From the NCBI GenBank assembly GCA_030148485.1, contig JASBTJ010000061.1, positions 1 to 45,322 on the forward strand: 45,322 nt of DNA, written 5' to 3'. Below, in pieces: positions 19,221-30,618 of this stretch. The DNA comes from Gammaproteobacteria bacterium (GTDB taxonomy: Bacteria > Pseudomonadota > Gammaproteobacteria > Chromatiales > Chromatiaceae). Made by a program: the position numbers and the translations under genes. How positions within the stretch are numbered: the stretch's first letter is position 1; each line of letters starts with the position of its first letter. The notes beneath the pieces were generated by a model. That model saw only the letters and a program-made list of their open reading frames with translations. It was not told the DNA's origin and searched no databases.

Positions 19221-22035
19221 CCTTCAGCTTGTCACGCAGTTCCTTTGCCGGCAGCGACCACTGGGTGTTCGGGTGATCGTTGATGATACGCTCCACCAAG
19301 GGCTTGGCTTCTTTGTCCCGCCCGCTGCGATGTAGCGCCTCGGCCACGTGCAGCCCGATCTCCGGGTTGCGCGGCGCCAGCACCAGCGCCTGCTGCAGCA
19401 GACTGAGCCCTTCGGTGCGTTTGCCGCTGTTGAACAGCACCCAGCCGTAGGTGTCGACGATCTCGGCACGTTCGGGGGCGATATCGTAGGCCTTGCGCGC
19501 ATACTCTTCCGCCCTCGGGTCCGACTTCTTCAGGTACAACCAGGCCAGATTGTTGAAGATGATCGGATTGGGCTCATTGCTGCTCTTCTGTACCTGTTCG
19601 TAGCTGGCGATGGCCTCGTCGATCAACCCGCTCTGCTGCTGCAACAGACCCAGGGTGCTGCGTGCCGCGGCATCGTCGGGATGATCGCGCAACCAGTCCT
19701 TGAGCAGATAGATGGCCTTGGGCCCCTTTCCGGCAGCCGCCAGGGTATGGGCGAACAGGTTGACGCGCTTGGAGGTCCCCTCGGCGCGCACGGCCTTTTC
19801 CAAGGCGGTCAATGCACGGTTGATCTGCCCTTTGCCTCGGTAAGCGGCAGCCTCCAGTTCGTACCCGGCCGGGTTTTTCGGGAAGTGTTCCTGCAATTTG
19901 GTCGCCACTGCCAGGGCTTCGTCCCAACGGCTGGCCTTCAATTCCAGCTCACCCAGCGCCATGTAGAGCAGCGGCACCTGATGCTTGTCGTCCAACTCCA
20001 GGGCCTGCTGGAAACTCAACCGCGCACCGGTCAGGTCCCCAGACGCCGCCTGGGCCCGGCCGAGCTGGAACCAGCCTTCGATGTAATCCGGTTGACGCTC
20101 GACCAGTTGCTGCAAGCTGCGCACCGCATTGCTGAACTGGCCCGCCTGGATGAGCGCCATGCCGCGCATGCGCAATACCTGCGGCGACTCCTGGGTGGCT
20201 TTGGGCAAACCGTTCAGCAAGGCCGTGGCCTTGAGCGGCTCGCCTTTGCGCAACAGGGATTCCACCAACAGCAACGTGGACTGCGCGGAATCCGGGTTGG
20301 CCTGGTGCGCCCTGCCGACCCATTTTTCAAAACCGGCCTCGTCACCGCGGCTCTTGGCGATGGCAGCCAATCCCAACATGGCCCCTTCATGCCCCGGGCG
20401 TTTCTTCAGTACCTGCTCAAAGTGGCGGGCCGCCTCGTCAGGCTTGTTCTGAATGCCGGCCACCCGCGCCAGGTTCATATCGGCGACCACGAAGTTCGGA
20501 TCGATGTCCAGCGCCGCTTCGAAGGAAGCCCGCGCCTTGTCGAAGTCCTTCGCGGCCATATGCGCCAAACCGATCAGATTGTCGGGCACCGGGCTGTCCT
20601 TCATCCGTTCGCGCAGTTTTTCGGCGACGGCAATGGCCTTCTCCGAGTCACCCGCCTTCAGATGGGACAACACCAGCAGCACGTCGGCCTGGACCACATC
20701 CTGGCCGAGCTTGACCGCCTCTTCCAACTCGGAGATCGCCGAGGGCGTGTCACCGGACGCCAACTGGCCGACCGCCAGCTGAGTGCGCAACAACGCCTGG
20801 TCCGGCGCCAGCTCCACCGCCCGAGCCATGAACTCGCTGCCCTTTGAATGGTTGCCGGCCTGCATATAGGCGGTACCCAGCAATGCCATCAGCTGCGCAT
20901 CCTGCGGATGCACCGCTGTCATGCGCTCCAACACCGTGATTGCTCGTTGCGGCTCATTGAGTTTCAACCGGGTTGCCGCCAACAACTTGCCAACCATCGG
21001 CTCTTGGGGAAGCTGACTGTAGATCCTCGCCAAGTAGTCTTCGGCAAGCTGATACTTTCCCTGGGCGTAGTTCACCACGCCGTACAACAACTGCGCTTGT
21101 GTCTGATCCGGGATCGCACGCAGCACCAGTTGCAGCTGTTCGTTGGCCGTGTCCAGGTCGCCTTTCTGATAAGCGGCCAGTGCGTGGATATAACTGGCGA
21201 ACGGGATATCCTTGAAACGGGCTCGCATCTCCTTTACGTCCGCGAGTGCCTCATCTGTCTTGCCTTGGGCGACATGCACCAGCGCAAGTCCGACATAACC
21301 ACGGACATTGCCCGGCGCCAGTTCCTTGGCCTTGGCGAAATGCGCCTCGGCCTCGTCCAATTGCTTAAGCTGGCGATGCAGTTCGGCCTTGGTCAGTTGC
21401 GCCTCGGCGTTATCCGGGTATGCCTTGACCAGGGCCGCGGCATCATCGAGCGCCTGCTGATATTCGCGCTGCTGGACCAGCATGCGCACACGACCCAGGC
21501 GCACCAGGACGTTTTCCGGGTCCAGGGCCAAGGCCTGATCGTAGGCCGCCATCGCCTTGTCGCGTTCCCCTTGCGCCAGCAGAGCCTGGCCGCGCATGGC
21601 CAGGACCGATGCCCTGACTGTCGGCTCCAGGCTGTCGTCCGGCAGGATTTTTTCCAGCACGGTTTGATACTGGTTCTGCATCATCAACGACTGGCCATAG
21701 CCGATCAGCCAGCGCTTGGGGTCGGCGCCGAGCTGCCCGGCACGGCCGAATTCCTTTTCCGCTGCGGGACCGTCGTTCAATCGCAGATACAAGGCGCCGA
21801 GCAGCAACCGCGCTTCGATATGGCTCGGGTCGCGCTGCAACGCATTCTTCAATTGGATGATCGCCGCCTTGGCTTCACCCTTTGCCAGATATTGTTTGGC
21901 CTCGGCATAGTATTCGTCGGCCTTGGAAGCCGCGAAGCACGGCGCCGGCGCAAGGACGACGGACGCCGCGACCAATGCAACCCCCAACACGCGACACAGC
22001 TGGCGATGCGGCAACTTGGGTTTGATTGTATTCAT
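19216..22035 (-). CDS. prsT: XrtA/PEP-CTERM system TPR-repeat protein PrsT
   Basis: The 939-residue protein begins with a signal peptide (LGVALVAASVVLAPAPCFA) and then consists almost entirely of tetratricopeptide repeats, for example KAAIIQLKNALQRDPSHIEA, from about residue 40 to the end. PrsT-type proteins accompany PEP-CTERM/exosortase and exopolysaccharide loci and are thought to act as periplasmic or envelope scaffolds. The CFA sequence near the cleavage site could be read as a lipobox but is not a typical one. It is last in the sugar transferase-prsK-prsR-prsT run, 25 bases after prsR. Its stop codon lies inside repeat copy A. Confidence 0.9.
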   Translation of the reverse strand: MNTIKPKLPHRQLCRVLGVALVAASVVLAPAPCFAASKADEYYAEAKQYLAKGEAKAAIIQLKNALQRDPSHIEARLLLGALYLRLNDGPAAEKEFGRAGQLGADPKRWLIGYGQSLMMQNQYQTVLEKILPDDSLEPTVRASVLAMRGQALLAQGERDKAMAAYDQALALDPENVLVRLGRVRMLVQQREYQQALDDAAALVKAYPDNAEAQLTKAELHRQLKQLDEAEAHFAKAKELAPGNVRGYVGLALVHVAQGKTDEALADVKEMRARFKDIPFASYIHALAAYQKGDLDTANEQLQLVLRAIPDQTQAQLLYGVVNYAQGKYQLAEDYLARIYSQLPQEPMVGKLLAATRLKLNEPQRAITVLERMTAVHPQDAQLMALLGTAYMQAGNHSKGSEFMARAVELAPDQALLRTQLAVGQLASGDTPSAISELEEAVKLGQDVVQADVLLVLSHLKAGDSEKAIAVAEKLRERMKDSPVPDNLIGLAHMAAKDFDKARASFEAALDIDPNFVVADMNLARVAGIQNKPDEAARHFEQVLKKRPGHEGAMLGLAAIAKSRGDEAGFEKWVGRAHQANPDSAQSTLLLVESLLRKGEPLKATALLNGLPKATQESPQVLRMRGMALIQAGQFSNAVRSLQQLVERQPDYIEGWFQLGRAQAASGDLTGARLSFQQALELDDKHQVPLLYMALGELELKASRWDEALAVATKLQEHFPKNPAGYELEAAAYRGKGQINRALTALEKAVRAEGTSKRVNLFAHTLAAAGKGPKAIYLLKDWLRDHPDDAAARSTLGLLQQQSGLIDEAIASYEQVQKSSNEPNPIIFNNLAWLYLKKSDPRAEEYARKAYDIAPERAEIVDTYGWVLFNSGKRTEGLSLLQQALVLAPRNPEIGLHVAEALHRSGRDKEAKPLVERIINDHPNTQWSLPAKELRDKLKG

Positions 22036-22060
22036 CGAATCGTCTCTCCCTGCGGGCAGC

Positions 22061-23413
22061 TCAGGCCTTGATGCCGTATTTGCGCATCAGGTTGTAAAGG
22101 GTGGGTCGCGTCACACCGAGCAGCTCGGCGGTTTTCGACACGTTGTGATTGGTGCGGCTCAAGGCGGCCAGAATCGCTCGGGACTCTGCCTTCTCTCGGA
22201 CTTCCCGCAGGTTCAAGGGTTCGCTTTCCGCGGATTCGTGGACGTCGTCGAGTTCAAGATCCTCGCAGGTGACGCGGGCGCCGTCGGCCATGATCACGGC
22301 GCGTTTGACGCGGTTTTCCAGCTCACGGACGTTACCTGGCCAAGAATGCGCCTCGATGGCGGCGACCGCATCGTTGGAAAATCCCTTGACCGGGCGCTTC
22401 AGTTCACTGGCGAAGCGTTCCAGGAAGGCCCGGGCAAGGACACTGGCGTCACCGGATCGCTCACGTAGCGCGGGGACGTTCACCGTTGCCTCGTTGATGC
22501 GGTAGAACAGGTCCTCACGAAAATCGCCGTTCTGGATCAGCTGGGGCAGATCACGGTGGGTCGCGCAGATGACCCGGACGTCAACGGGGATCTCCTTGCG
22601 GCCGCCCACCCGTTCGATGACCCGTTCCTGGAGGAAGCGCAACAGCTTGGCCTGCAGCGGCATCGGCAGATCGCCCACCTCGTCCAGGAACAGCATACCG
22701 CCGTCGGCCGACTCGATCTTGCCAGGGGTGGTCTTGGCAGCGCCGGTGAAGGCGCCCTTTTCGTAACCGAACAGCTCGCTCTCCAACAGTGCTTCCGGGA
22801 TCGCTGCGCAATTGATGGCCACCAGGCGCCCTGTGCGCCGGTCGCTCAACTGATGCAGCGCCTTGACCAGGACTTCCTTGCCGGTACCACTCTCGCCGAG
22901 AACCAGCGTGGACACATCCACCGGCGCGAGCTTTTCGATGGTCCGACAAACCTTGAGCATCTCGGTACTGGCGGCAATCAGCCCCTGCAACGCGGCATCG
23001 GAACTGGTGGTTTGCAGGCGGCGATTCTGTTGTTCCAGCGCGTGCACCCGGGCGGCACGCTGGACCGCCATGGCGAGCAATTCCGGGTCGATGGGTTTCT
23101 CGAAGAAATCGTAGGCGCCCATGCCGATGGCACGCACCGCGTTGTTCTTGTCGTCGTGCCCGGTCACCACGATGACCTTGGTATCCGGTGCCAGGGACAA
23201 CAGATCCTGCAGTACGGCGAATCCTTGCGATACCCCGCCCGGGTCCGGCGGCAGTCCCAGGTCCAGGGTCACGACCGCCGGCTCCAGGCGTCGCAGCTGC
23301 GCCAGCGCACTGTCGCGATCGTCCGCAACAGCCACCTCGAAATCCTCGAAGCTCCAGCGCAGTTGGCTTTGCAGTCCGGGGTCGTCTTCTACTACCAGGA
23401 GTTTGCTATGCAC
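22061..23413 (-). CDS. prsR: Sigma-54-dependent response regulator PrsR
   Basis: The 450 residues carry a receiver domain with phospho-acceptor Asp51 (VVTLDLGLPP) and Lys107 (EKPID). An AAA+ domain follows with Walker A GESGTGKE (173-180), the sigma-54 contact loop GAFTGA and Walker B GGMLFLDEVGD. The C-terminal HTH is Fis-like (SKTAELLGVTRPTLYNLMRKYG). The protein should activate sigma-54 promoters when phosphorylated by PrsK, and in PEP-CTERM organisms it controls exopolysaccharide and PEP-CTERM genes. It follows prsK by 48 bases. No sigma-54 site was found in the leader between this operon and tviB. Confidence 0.93.
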   Translation of the reverse strand: MHSKLLVVEDDPGLQSQLRWSFEDFEVAVADDRDSALAQLRRLEPAVVTLDLGLPPDPGGVSQGFAVLQDLLSLAPDTKVIVVTGHDDKNNAVRAIGMGAYDFFEKPIDPELLAMAVQRAARVHALEQQNRRLQTTSSDAALQGLIAASTEMLKVCRTIEKLAPVDVSTLVLGESGTGKEVLVKALHQLSDRRTGRLVAINCAAIPEALLESELFGYEKGAFTGAAKTTPGKIESADGGMLFLDEVGDLPMPLQAKLLRFLQERVIERVGGRKEIPVDVRVICATHRDLPQLIQNGDFREDLFYRINEATVNVPALRERSGDASVLARAFLERFASELKRPVKGFSNDAVAAIEAHSWPGNVRELENRVKRAVIMADGARVTCEDLELDDVHESAESEPLNLREVREKAESRAILAALSRTNHNVSKTAELLGVTRPTLYNLMRKYGIKA

Positions 23414-23461
23414 TCCCCACCTCGTGTTATTCGCGGTTATCCTTACCGATGCCGGGCACGA

Positions 23462-25531
23462 TTATCGACGGGCCTCGGCTTTGGCCAGCGGCAGACTGAT
23501 GCGGAACGAGGTCCCTTGTCCCGGCTCGCTGGTCACTTCGACCTGACCACCCAGGGCACGGACGAACTCGCGGCATTCATAAGCCCCGATACCCATCCCG
23601 GTCAGCCCCTTGGTGGAGTCGAATGGGCGAAACAGGCGCTGCTCGACGAACGTCTTGTCCATGCCGCTGCCCGTATCGCGGACGTCCACTATAGCCTGAT
23701 CTTCCGCGGTCCGCAGCACGACCTCCACCCGACCGTCAGGGCGCGTGGCGTCCTGGGCGTTTTGCACCACATGACCGATCACGGCACCCAGCCGATCCGG
23801 CTCTGCCACGACCCAAACGGACTTATCATCCGCCGCCAGTGACGGGGCGGGCCGGCTGCCTTGACGCGCGGCAACCAGATCCCGCAGCAGCACACCGAGA
23901 TCCACCGGCACACCCTTGATCGCCATACCTTCCGCGCTTTTGAGCTGGCCCATCAAGCGGTTCATTTTCGATACGGCATTTTCGATGGTCTTGACCGCAT
24001 CCTCCACAAACTCGGGATTGTGCTTGTGGCGTTCGGCGTTACGCGCCACCAGCGACAACTGCGCGATCAGATTTTTCAGATCGTGCAACACGAAGGCCGA
24101 CAGACGATTGAAACCTTCGAACTGCCGGGCCTCGGCCAATGCCTCGGCCGCCTGGCTCAGCGCCAGATAGCTGGCGGCCTGCATGCCGGCGGTCTTAAGC
24201 AGGTCCAGGTTTTCGTAATTGAGTTGTTGCGGGGAACGGGGCTCGAACAACACCACAAAGCCCTGCAGCCGGTCGTCGTGCAGCAAGGGCACCAACAGCC
24301 AGGCGGCGTCGACCCGGACCAGCCAATCGGGCAGCTCCAAGCCGGCGTACAGCGCCGGATCGCGCGCGAACTCGCCCAGGTTGATGACCCAACGCCGCTC
24401 CTGCATGAACGCCACCACCGGGTCGCTGTCGGCCAATCGCGGGAACGACTGGGTCGGGTATCCGAATACCGCAGCACAAGCGTAATCGTCACCATCGCGC
24501 AGCCAAAGCAACCCGCCCGGGCTTTCCACGGTTTCACCCAGCGCCCAGATCACCCGCTCCGGCAACGGCATGGTGCTGTGCTGTCCGGACAAGGTGCCGA
24601 TCAGGCGCAGCCACTCCTCCCGATAATCATATCGGTAATGGAAGAAATGCTTGTTGAAGAAGACCTTGGTGCGGGCCCGCAGCTGACCGGAGAACAACAT
24701 CACCAACAGCAACACCACGGCACCGAACAGGAACACGATCTGCAGTGCCGCGCCCCACTCGCCGCCCCACACCTGGATGTAATAGCCGGTCAACGCCATG
24801 ATCAGCATGTACACCCCGGCGCTGAGCAACGCGGTGGTGTGGAACACCATGCGGCGGGACACGAACAGCGCGACCTGCAATGACGGATTGCGCGACAAGG
24901 AAAGGCCGATCAGGGGCACCATCAAGGCGTTGACGCTGCCGCGCGCGGCCCAGATGGCCGGGTCAAGACGCTGGAACAACAGCGCATCGGTGTACAGATA
25001 GAAATCGTACGCAAACAGCGAACCGAGCCCGAAGCACAGATATTTGAGCGTCCACCGATGCTCCAACGGGCTGTTGCGGAACACCTGTTCCACCAGGATC
25101 AGGCCGGCCACGGCAAACAACAGATGTCCGATCAACCGCCAATGGACCGGTGGCCAATCGCCCGGTAACGGCGCCGACTCGCCGAACAGCGAGATCAACA
25201 TCAGCAACCCAAGCGCCACACTGGACGCGCGCATGACATTCAAGGTCCGCCGGTAACCCGGATGATCCTGGGCGAGCGGCTGCAACAGCGCGAACAGGAA
25301 CACCAGCCAGAGCAGCGGCCGAATCACCTCCAACGCCCAGACCACCGCAACCGACAAGGTGCTGGCCTGTGCCTGCACTGCCAGTACCGCCGCCCACACT
25401 GCGCTGGCCCAGACCGCGACCAGCAGGACCTGATTGCCACCCGGTTTGCGCCAGGTGGTCAGCAGCAGCAACCCCAGCAAGGCATACAGCAGCCCCGCTA
25501 GGCCGTAGCCGACCAACGCGATCTGCGCCAT
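23462..25531 (-). CDS. prsK: XrtA/PEP-CTERM system histidine kinase PrsK
   Basis: The 689-residue protein has an N-terminal multi-helix membrane sensor (about residues 1-280), a GAF-like middle section and a histidine kinase core. His is in FVLHDLKNLIAQLSL, and the N, G1 and G2 boxes are VVQNAQDATRPD, VDVRDTGSGMD and GMGIGAYECREFV. HDLKN rather than HExxxP is typical of PrsK. It sits in the inner membrane and probably phosphorylates PrsR, encoded next. It starts 12 bases after the sugar transferase stop, so the two are likely co-transcribed. It ends in TAA. Confidence 0.93.
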   Translation of the reverse strand: MAQIALVGYGLAGLLYALLGLLLLTTWRKPGGNQVLLVAVWASAVWAAVLAVQAQASTLSVAVVWALEVIRPLLWLVFLFALLQPLAQDHPGYRRTLNVMRASSVALGLLMLISLFGESAPLPGDWPPVHWRLIGHLLFAVAGLILVEQVFRNSPLEHRWTLKYLCFGLGSLFAYDFYLYTDALLFQRLDPAIWAARGSVNALMVPLIGLSLSRNPSLQVALFVSRRMVFHTTALLSAGVYMLIMALTGYYIQVWGGEWGAALQIVFLFGAVVLLLVMLFSGQLRARTKVFFNKHFFHYRYDYREEWLRLIGTLSGQHSTMPLPERVIWALGETVESPGGLLWLRDGDDYACAAVFGYPTQSFPRLADSDPVVAFMQERRWVINLGEFARDPALYAGLELPDWLVRVDAAWLLVPLLHDDRLQGFVVLFEPRSPQQLNYENLDLLKTAGMQAASYLALSQAAEALAEARQFEGFNRLSAFVLHDLKNLIAQLSLVARNAERHKHNPEFVEDAVKTIENAVSKMNRLMGQLKSAEGMAIKGVPVDLGVLLRDLVAARQGSRPAPSLAADDKSVWVVAEPDRLGAVIGHVVQNAQDATRPDGRVEVVLRTAEDQAIVDVRDTGSGMDKTFVEQRLFRPFDSTKGLTGMGIGAYECREFVRALGGQVEVTSEPGQGTSFRISLPLAKAEARR

Positions 25532-25543
25532 GGGCCAGCGCCC

Positions 25544-26935
25544 CTAGCGGGCGCCTTTCCTCCACAGCACCACCTCGACCGTTTCCAACAGGATGATCAG
25601 GTCGAGAAAGAAACTGGTGTTTTTCACGTAGTACAGGTCGTACTGAAGCTTTTCCCGTGCATCGTCCTCGGACGAACCATATTGATAGCAGAGCTGCGCC
25701 CAGCCGGTAAGACCGGGCATGACCCGATGGCGTTCATCGTAGAAACTGATCTTTCCCTTGAACTGCTCGACGAACTCCGGACGCTCCGGACGTGGGCCGA
25801 CCAGACTCATCTCGCCCCGCAGCACGTTGAACAGTTGCGGTAGCTCGTCCAGACGGGTCTTGCGGATGAAACGCCCCACCCGGGTGACACGGTCATCGCC
25901 GACCTGCGCCCACCGGGCTTTGCCGTCGGCCTCGGCATCGGTTCGCATGCTACGAAACTTGTGCAACCGGAAATGTCTGCCGCCGCACCCCACCCGGGTC
26001 TGGTGGTAGAAGACAGGACCACGCCAACCGGCTTCCCAGCGGATCGCCAACGCGGTGGCGAGCATCAACGGCGATGCCAACACGACGCCGATAGCGGCAG
26101 CCAGCAGGTCGAAGGCGCGTTTCCCGTAATGGCCCAGGCCGCGCCCGCGAAAGCCCGACGCGGTCAGCAACCAGCCGGGCGTCACCAGGTCGATGCGGAT
26201 ACAGGCGGCCTCCTTTTCAAAGAAGCTCGGCAGATCCAACACGGTGATACCGCGCATCTTGCAGTCCAGCAGTTCCTCCACCGGCATACGTCGACGACGG
26301 TCGTCCACGGCGATGACGATCTCGTCCACCTCCCGGGCGACGGCGGCCTCAAGCAGTGGCACCGACAGGTGCGACCGCTGGGAAGGTTCGATGACATCTT
26401 CGGCCTCGTTCAGTTGCACGTAGCCGACCACTTGAAAGGTATCGGAGTCCTGGGACAGGTCACGGACCATCTGGGCATGCTTGCCGGTACCCAGCACCAG
26501 GACGCGGTGCTTGCGGACATCTTCTCCTGTGGTGCGGTAAAAGGCGGTTCGCAGCACCAAAACACCGAGCAAAGAGACCAACAACGCGTAGCCGAGCACC
26601 CCGCGGCCGACGAACAGGCCAGGCACAGCGTAGAAAAGCAGACTCATGGCCATGCTGGCGAACAGAAAAGCGAGCCCGATACGAACCAGCAAGCCGCCGC
26701 TCAGTCTCAGTCCCCGCTGATACAGGCCGACCGATACCATGGCGGCGCTCATCAGGCCGCCGAACAGCAGCGCGGTGTACCACAGCGAATAACTGTCTTG
26801 TTCGAGACGTCCCAGGTCCCCTTCGAACCGCAGGTAGGCGCCGACGACCAGGGCGAGCGCGCAGACCCAGAATTCAGCCAACCCCAGCATCAGGTAAGCC
26901 CTGGACACATAGTGTCCAAATACCCGGACCATCAT
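25544..26935 (-). CDS. Polyprenyl-phosphate sugar-1-phosphate transferase (PEP-CTERM-associated sugar transferase type)
   Basis: This enzyme starts a polysaccharide repeat unit by moving a sugar-1-phosphate to undecaprenyl phosphate at the inner membrane. The 463 residues show four or five N-terminal helices (to about 125) and a CoA-binding-like Rossmann section ([18 protein letters not shown]). A re-entrant helix and the catalytic bacterial sugar-transferase domain follow ([61 protein letters not shown]). It is the first gene of the prs run and divergent from tviB. The VVLWRKGAR end followed by TAG looks natural. Two ATGs lie in tandem at the start. Confidence 0.9.
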   Translation of the reverse strand: MMVRVFGHYVSRAYLMLGLAEFWVCALALVVGAYLRFEGDLGRLEQDSYSLWYTALLFGGLMSAAMVSVGLYQRGLRLSGGLLVRIGLAFLFASMAMSLLFYAVPGLFVGRGVLGYALLVSLLGVLVLRTAFYRTTGEDVRKHRVLVLGTGKHAQMVRDLSQDSDTFQVVGYVQLNEAEDVIEPSQRSHLSVPLLEAAVAREVDEIVIAVDDRRRRMPVEELLDCKMRGITVLDLPSFFEKEAACIRIDLVTPGWLLTASGFRGRGLGHYGKRAFDLLAAAIGVVLASPLMLATALAIRWEAGWRGPVFYHQTRVGCGGRHFRLHKFRSMRTDAEADGKARWAQVGDDRVTRVGRFIRKTRLDELPQLFNVLRGEMSLVGPRPERPEFVEQFKGKISFYDERHRVMPGLTGWAQLCYQYGSSEDDAREKLQYDLYYVKNTSFFLDLIILLETVEVVLWRKGAR

Positions 26936-26962
26936 GTTATCGCGCTCTCCTTCGTTGGTACG

Positions 26963-26979
26963 CGGCGCGCGACGCGCCG
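26963..26979. other. GC-rich hairpin in the divergent leader
   Basis: CGGCGCG-CGA-CGCGCCG is a perfect 7-bp stem about 30 bases before the sugar transferase start, inside its untranslated leader. It may affect transcript folding or be an operator; nothing else supports a role. A TATGAT -10-like hexamer at 27113-27118 faces tviB but has no good -35. The rest of 26936-27206 holds nothing I can assign. Confidence 0.3.
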
Positions 26980-27206
26980 TTGTCCGTCGGCCAATGATTG
27001 TTCATATTGCGGCCGACCTTTATATCCTGGTCTGTCACAAAGCGGACGAAGCTTTGCGGCTAAATATATCAGGCGACACGCGTACTGGCTGCCCTTGGGT
27101 AACACATCACGCTATGATGCGCCCACCAAACCCTCGTGGCACCCGGAGTGGTCTCGCGTGCAGGGGGATCGTCGTCTCGGAATGGAACCTAAGGAAAACG
27201 AACCCG

Positions 27207-28484
<1,278 letters not shown>

Positions 28485-28505
28485 CCGAAGAAGGACTCAA
28501 CCAAC

Positions 28506-29513
28506 ATGCGTGTTTTGGTCACCGGCGCCGCCGGCTTTATCGGTTCAGCGCTGTCCCTGCGCCTGCTCGAAAGGGGCGACGAAGTCATCGGCGTCGACTG
28601 CCTGGATCCCTACTACGACGTCAGCCTGAAGGAAAAACGCCTGGAGCGCACCAAGGCGTATGACGGTTTCACCGATCTGCGGCTGCGCATCGAGGACCGC
28701 GAGGGCATGAAGGCGGCCTTCGCCAAGTATCAGCCGCAACGCGTGGTCAACTTGGCGGCACAGGCCGGGGTACGTTACTCCATCGAAAATCCCGCGGCCT
28801 ATGTCGACAGCAACCTGGTGGGATTCGGCAATGTCTTGGAAGGCTGCCGGCACAACGGCGTGGAACACCTGGTCTACGCCTCGTCCAGCTCGGTTTACGG
28901 CGCCAACACCGAGATGCCCTTCTCCATCCACGACAACGTGGACCATCCGCTCAGCCTGTACGCGGCCAGCAAGAAGGCCAACGAGTTGATGGCCCACACC
29001 TACGGCCACCTGTACCGGCTACCCACCACCGGGCTGCGCTTCTTCACCGTGTACGGTCCGTGGGGCCGGCCGGACATGGCGCTATTCCTGTTCGCCAAGG
29101 CGATCTTGGAGGACCGTCCCATCGACGTCTTCAACTACGGCAACCATCGCCGCGACTTCACCTATATCGACGATATCGTCGAAGGGGTGATCCGGGTGCT
29201 GGACAAACCGGCTCAGCCCAACCCCGATTGGAGCGGCGCCAGCCCCGATCCCGGCACCAGCAATGCGCCCTTCCGCATCTACAACATCGGCAACAATTCG
29301 CCGGTGGAACTGATGACCTATATCGGCGCCCTGGAAAAAGCCCTGGGCAAGGAAGCGCGCAAAAACATGCTGCCGTTGCAGCCAGGCGACGTGCCGGACA
29401 CCTACGCCAACGTCGACGATCTGGTGGCGGACATGGGCTACAAGCCGGAGACCCGGGTGGAAGACGGCGTGGCCAATTTCGTCGCCTGGTATCGGGACTT
29501 CTACAAGGTCTGA
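28506..29513 (+). CDS. NAD-dependent UDP-uronate/UDP-sugar 4-epimerase (CapI/LpsL-like)
   Basis: This 335-residue short-chain dehydrogenase fold has the NAD motif GAAGFIG (7-13), a serine-rich ASSSSVYG catalytic segment and the Y152-x3-K156 pair (YAASKKANE). [15 protein letters not shown] and [14 protein letters not shown] are typical of UDP-glucuronate 4-epimerases. It should interconvert the gluco and galacto forms of the acid made by the upstream dehydrogenase. AAGGA precedes ATG 28506. The gene converges on the RpfE-type gene; the 107 bases between them show no strong terminator. Confidence 0.88.
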   Translation: MRVLVTGAAGFIGSALSLRLLERGDEVIGVDCLDPYYDVSLKEKRLERTKAYDGFTDLRLRIEDREGMKAAFAKYQPQRVVNLAAQAGVRYSIENPAAYVDSNLVGFGNVLEGCRHNGVEHLVYASSSSVYGANTEMPFSIHDNVDHPLSLYAASKKANELMAHTYGHLYRLPTTGLRFFTVYGPWGRPDMALFLFAKAILEDRPIDVFNYGNHRRDFTYIDDIVEGVIRVLDKPAQPNPDWSGASPDPGTSNAPFRIYNIGNNSPVELMTYIGALEKALGKEARKNMLPLQPGDVPDTYANVDDLVADMGYKPETRVEDGVANFVAWYRDFYKV

Positions 29514-29620
29514 CCCGGCTGGCGGCCAAGGCTGTCAACCCGCCGTGCAGGTCATGGCAGGCTGGATATCGCAGAATGCGATAAGCGAAGTGCGTGCGCT
29601 ATGGGCTGCCCAAGGACGAG

Positions 29621-30589
29621 CTAACCGGTCGGCCCGACCTCTTCCGGCCAGTGTGACAGCAGCGGTCGCGGTCGACGCCACCAGCGCCAACGCGCCCCTG
29701 GGGTCAGCCGATAGGCGCGGCCGTCGCCGGGATACAACACCGTCGGTTCGCGCAGCCCTGCCAGTCGCGCCTGTACCCCGGCCACGGCCTGCAACCAGCG
29801 CTGCGGATCGCCGTCCCACACCGCCCGTTCACACGCACCCAGCCAGCACAGGGTATCGCCGGTTGCGCCGAGCGCTTGCTGCGCCAGGCCGCGTAGCCAG
29901 GCCGGTGCTGCGCCGGACAAGGCCGGCCCCTTGCCGACCGTTGGGGCCACACCACCGCCATGAAACCACAGCCCACTCACTGTTGGCCGGCCGGCCGCCG
30001 CCCGGGTCTCGTTCAACGGCAGTCCATGGAACAGCATCTGGATCTCGTTCAGGCGGGCTCGCCAGTCGGTGGCATCCGGGCCCTGCGGCAGAAACAGGTC
30101 CACGTTGCGCCCGATGACCTGTCCCAGCGGTGACGTACGGACTGCCGGCGGGTCTGCAAGGTGGAGATACAAATGCCCGGCCGGGCTGATCTGGAGCTGC
30201 CAGCCATCGTCCCGGAAATGGTCATTGAACGCCGCGACGAGCGTGTCGGTCTCGGCCGGCGTGAGGTCCGCAGCCGCGCTGTCGAACAGCAACAGCCGGT
30301 CCTGATCCGGCGCCAGATGCACGGGGGTGGCGTGATACACCGCGCCCGACACTGCGGTGTCGCTCTCCGCCTGCCAGGCTAGCGCTGCCGTGGGCAGCTC
30401 GTCACCGATATCGGACACAGCGAACAAGTGGCACACCAAGGCCTGGGCATCGACAGCCACCGATTGGACGTCACCGCGAGCAAGCCAACGCTCGATGACC
30501 GGAAACCGATGCCCGGCGGCATGCTCCGCCAACCGCGGCATGGGCCCGAGCAGGCCGGGCACGATCAGGTGCAGCACCTGATCGGCCAT
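29621..30589 (-). CDS. RpfE-type conserved protein (phosphoglycerate-mutase-like, function uncertain)
   Basis: The 322-residue protein matches a family often labelled regulatory protein RpfE type or, loosely, phosphoglycerate mutase. The markers are LHLIVPGLLGP at the start, ARLNEIQMLFHGLPLNETRAA, then GLWFHGGG. No phosphatase metal-site set is clear, so an enzymatic role is not claimed. It is cytosolic. It follows hom by 29 bases and is probably in the alaC-hom transcript. In other gammaproteobacteria a similar gene sits near recJ, which is not seen here. It ends in a natural-looking TAG. Confidence 0.65.
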   Translation of the reverse strand: MADQVLHLIVPGLLGPMPRLAEHAAGHRFPVIERWLARGDVQSVAVDAQALVCHLFAVSDIGDELPTAALAWQAESDTAVSGAVYHATPVHLAPDQDRLLLFDSAAADLTPAETDTLVAAFNDHFRDDGWQLQISPAGHLYLHLADPPAVRTSPLGQVIGRNVDLFLPQGPDATDWRARLNEIQMLFHGLPLNETRAAAGRPTVSGLWFHGGGVAPTVGKGPALSGAAPAWLRGLAQQALGATGDTLCWLGACERAVWDGDPQRWLQAVAGVQARLAGLREPTVLYPGDGRAYRLTPGARWRWWRRPRPLLSHWPEEVGPTG

Positions 30590-30618
30590 ATCAGCTCGCC
30601 CTCATGGACTGGCCGCGC

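Noticed and set aside
19348..20847. Long plus-strand open frames opposite prsT, also 22556-23842 opposite prsR and 40193-42163 opposite fleR/fleS
   Set aside because: They are antisense shadows produced by GC-rich codon bias, with no recognisable domains and with well-supported genes on the other strand.
26934..27206. 90-residue N-terminal extension of the tviB-like dehydrogenase
   Set aside because: It is leader DNA with Arg/Pro-rich, non-family residues. The Rossmann motif follows directly after ATG 27207, which has a ribosome site.
26936..27206. Sigma-54 promoter between the sugar transferase and tviB
   Set aside because: GG-N10-GC candidates on either strand lack the TGGCAC and TTGC halves.
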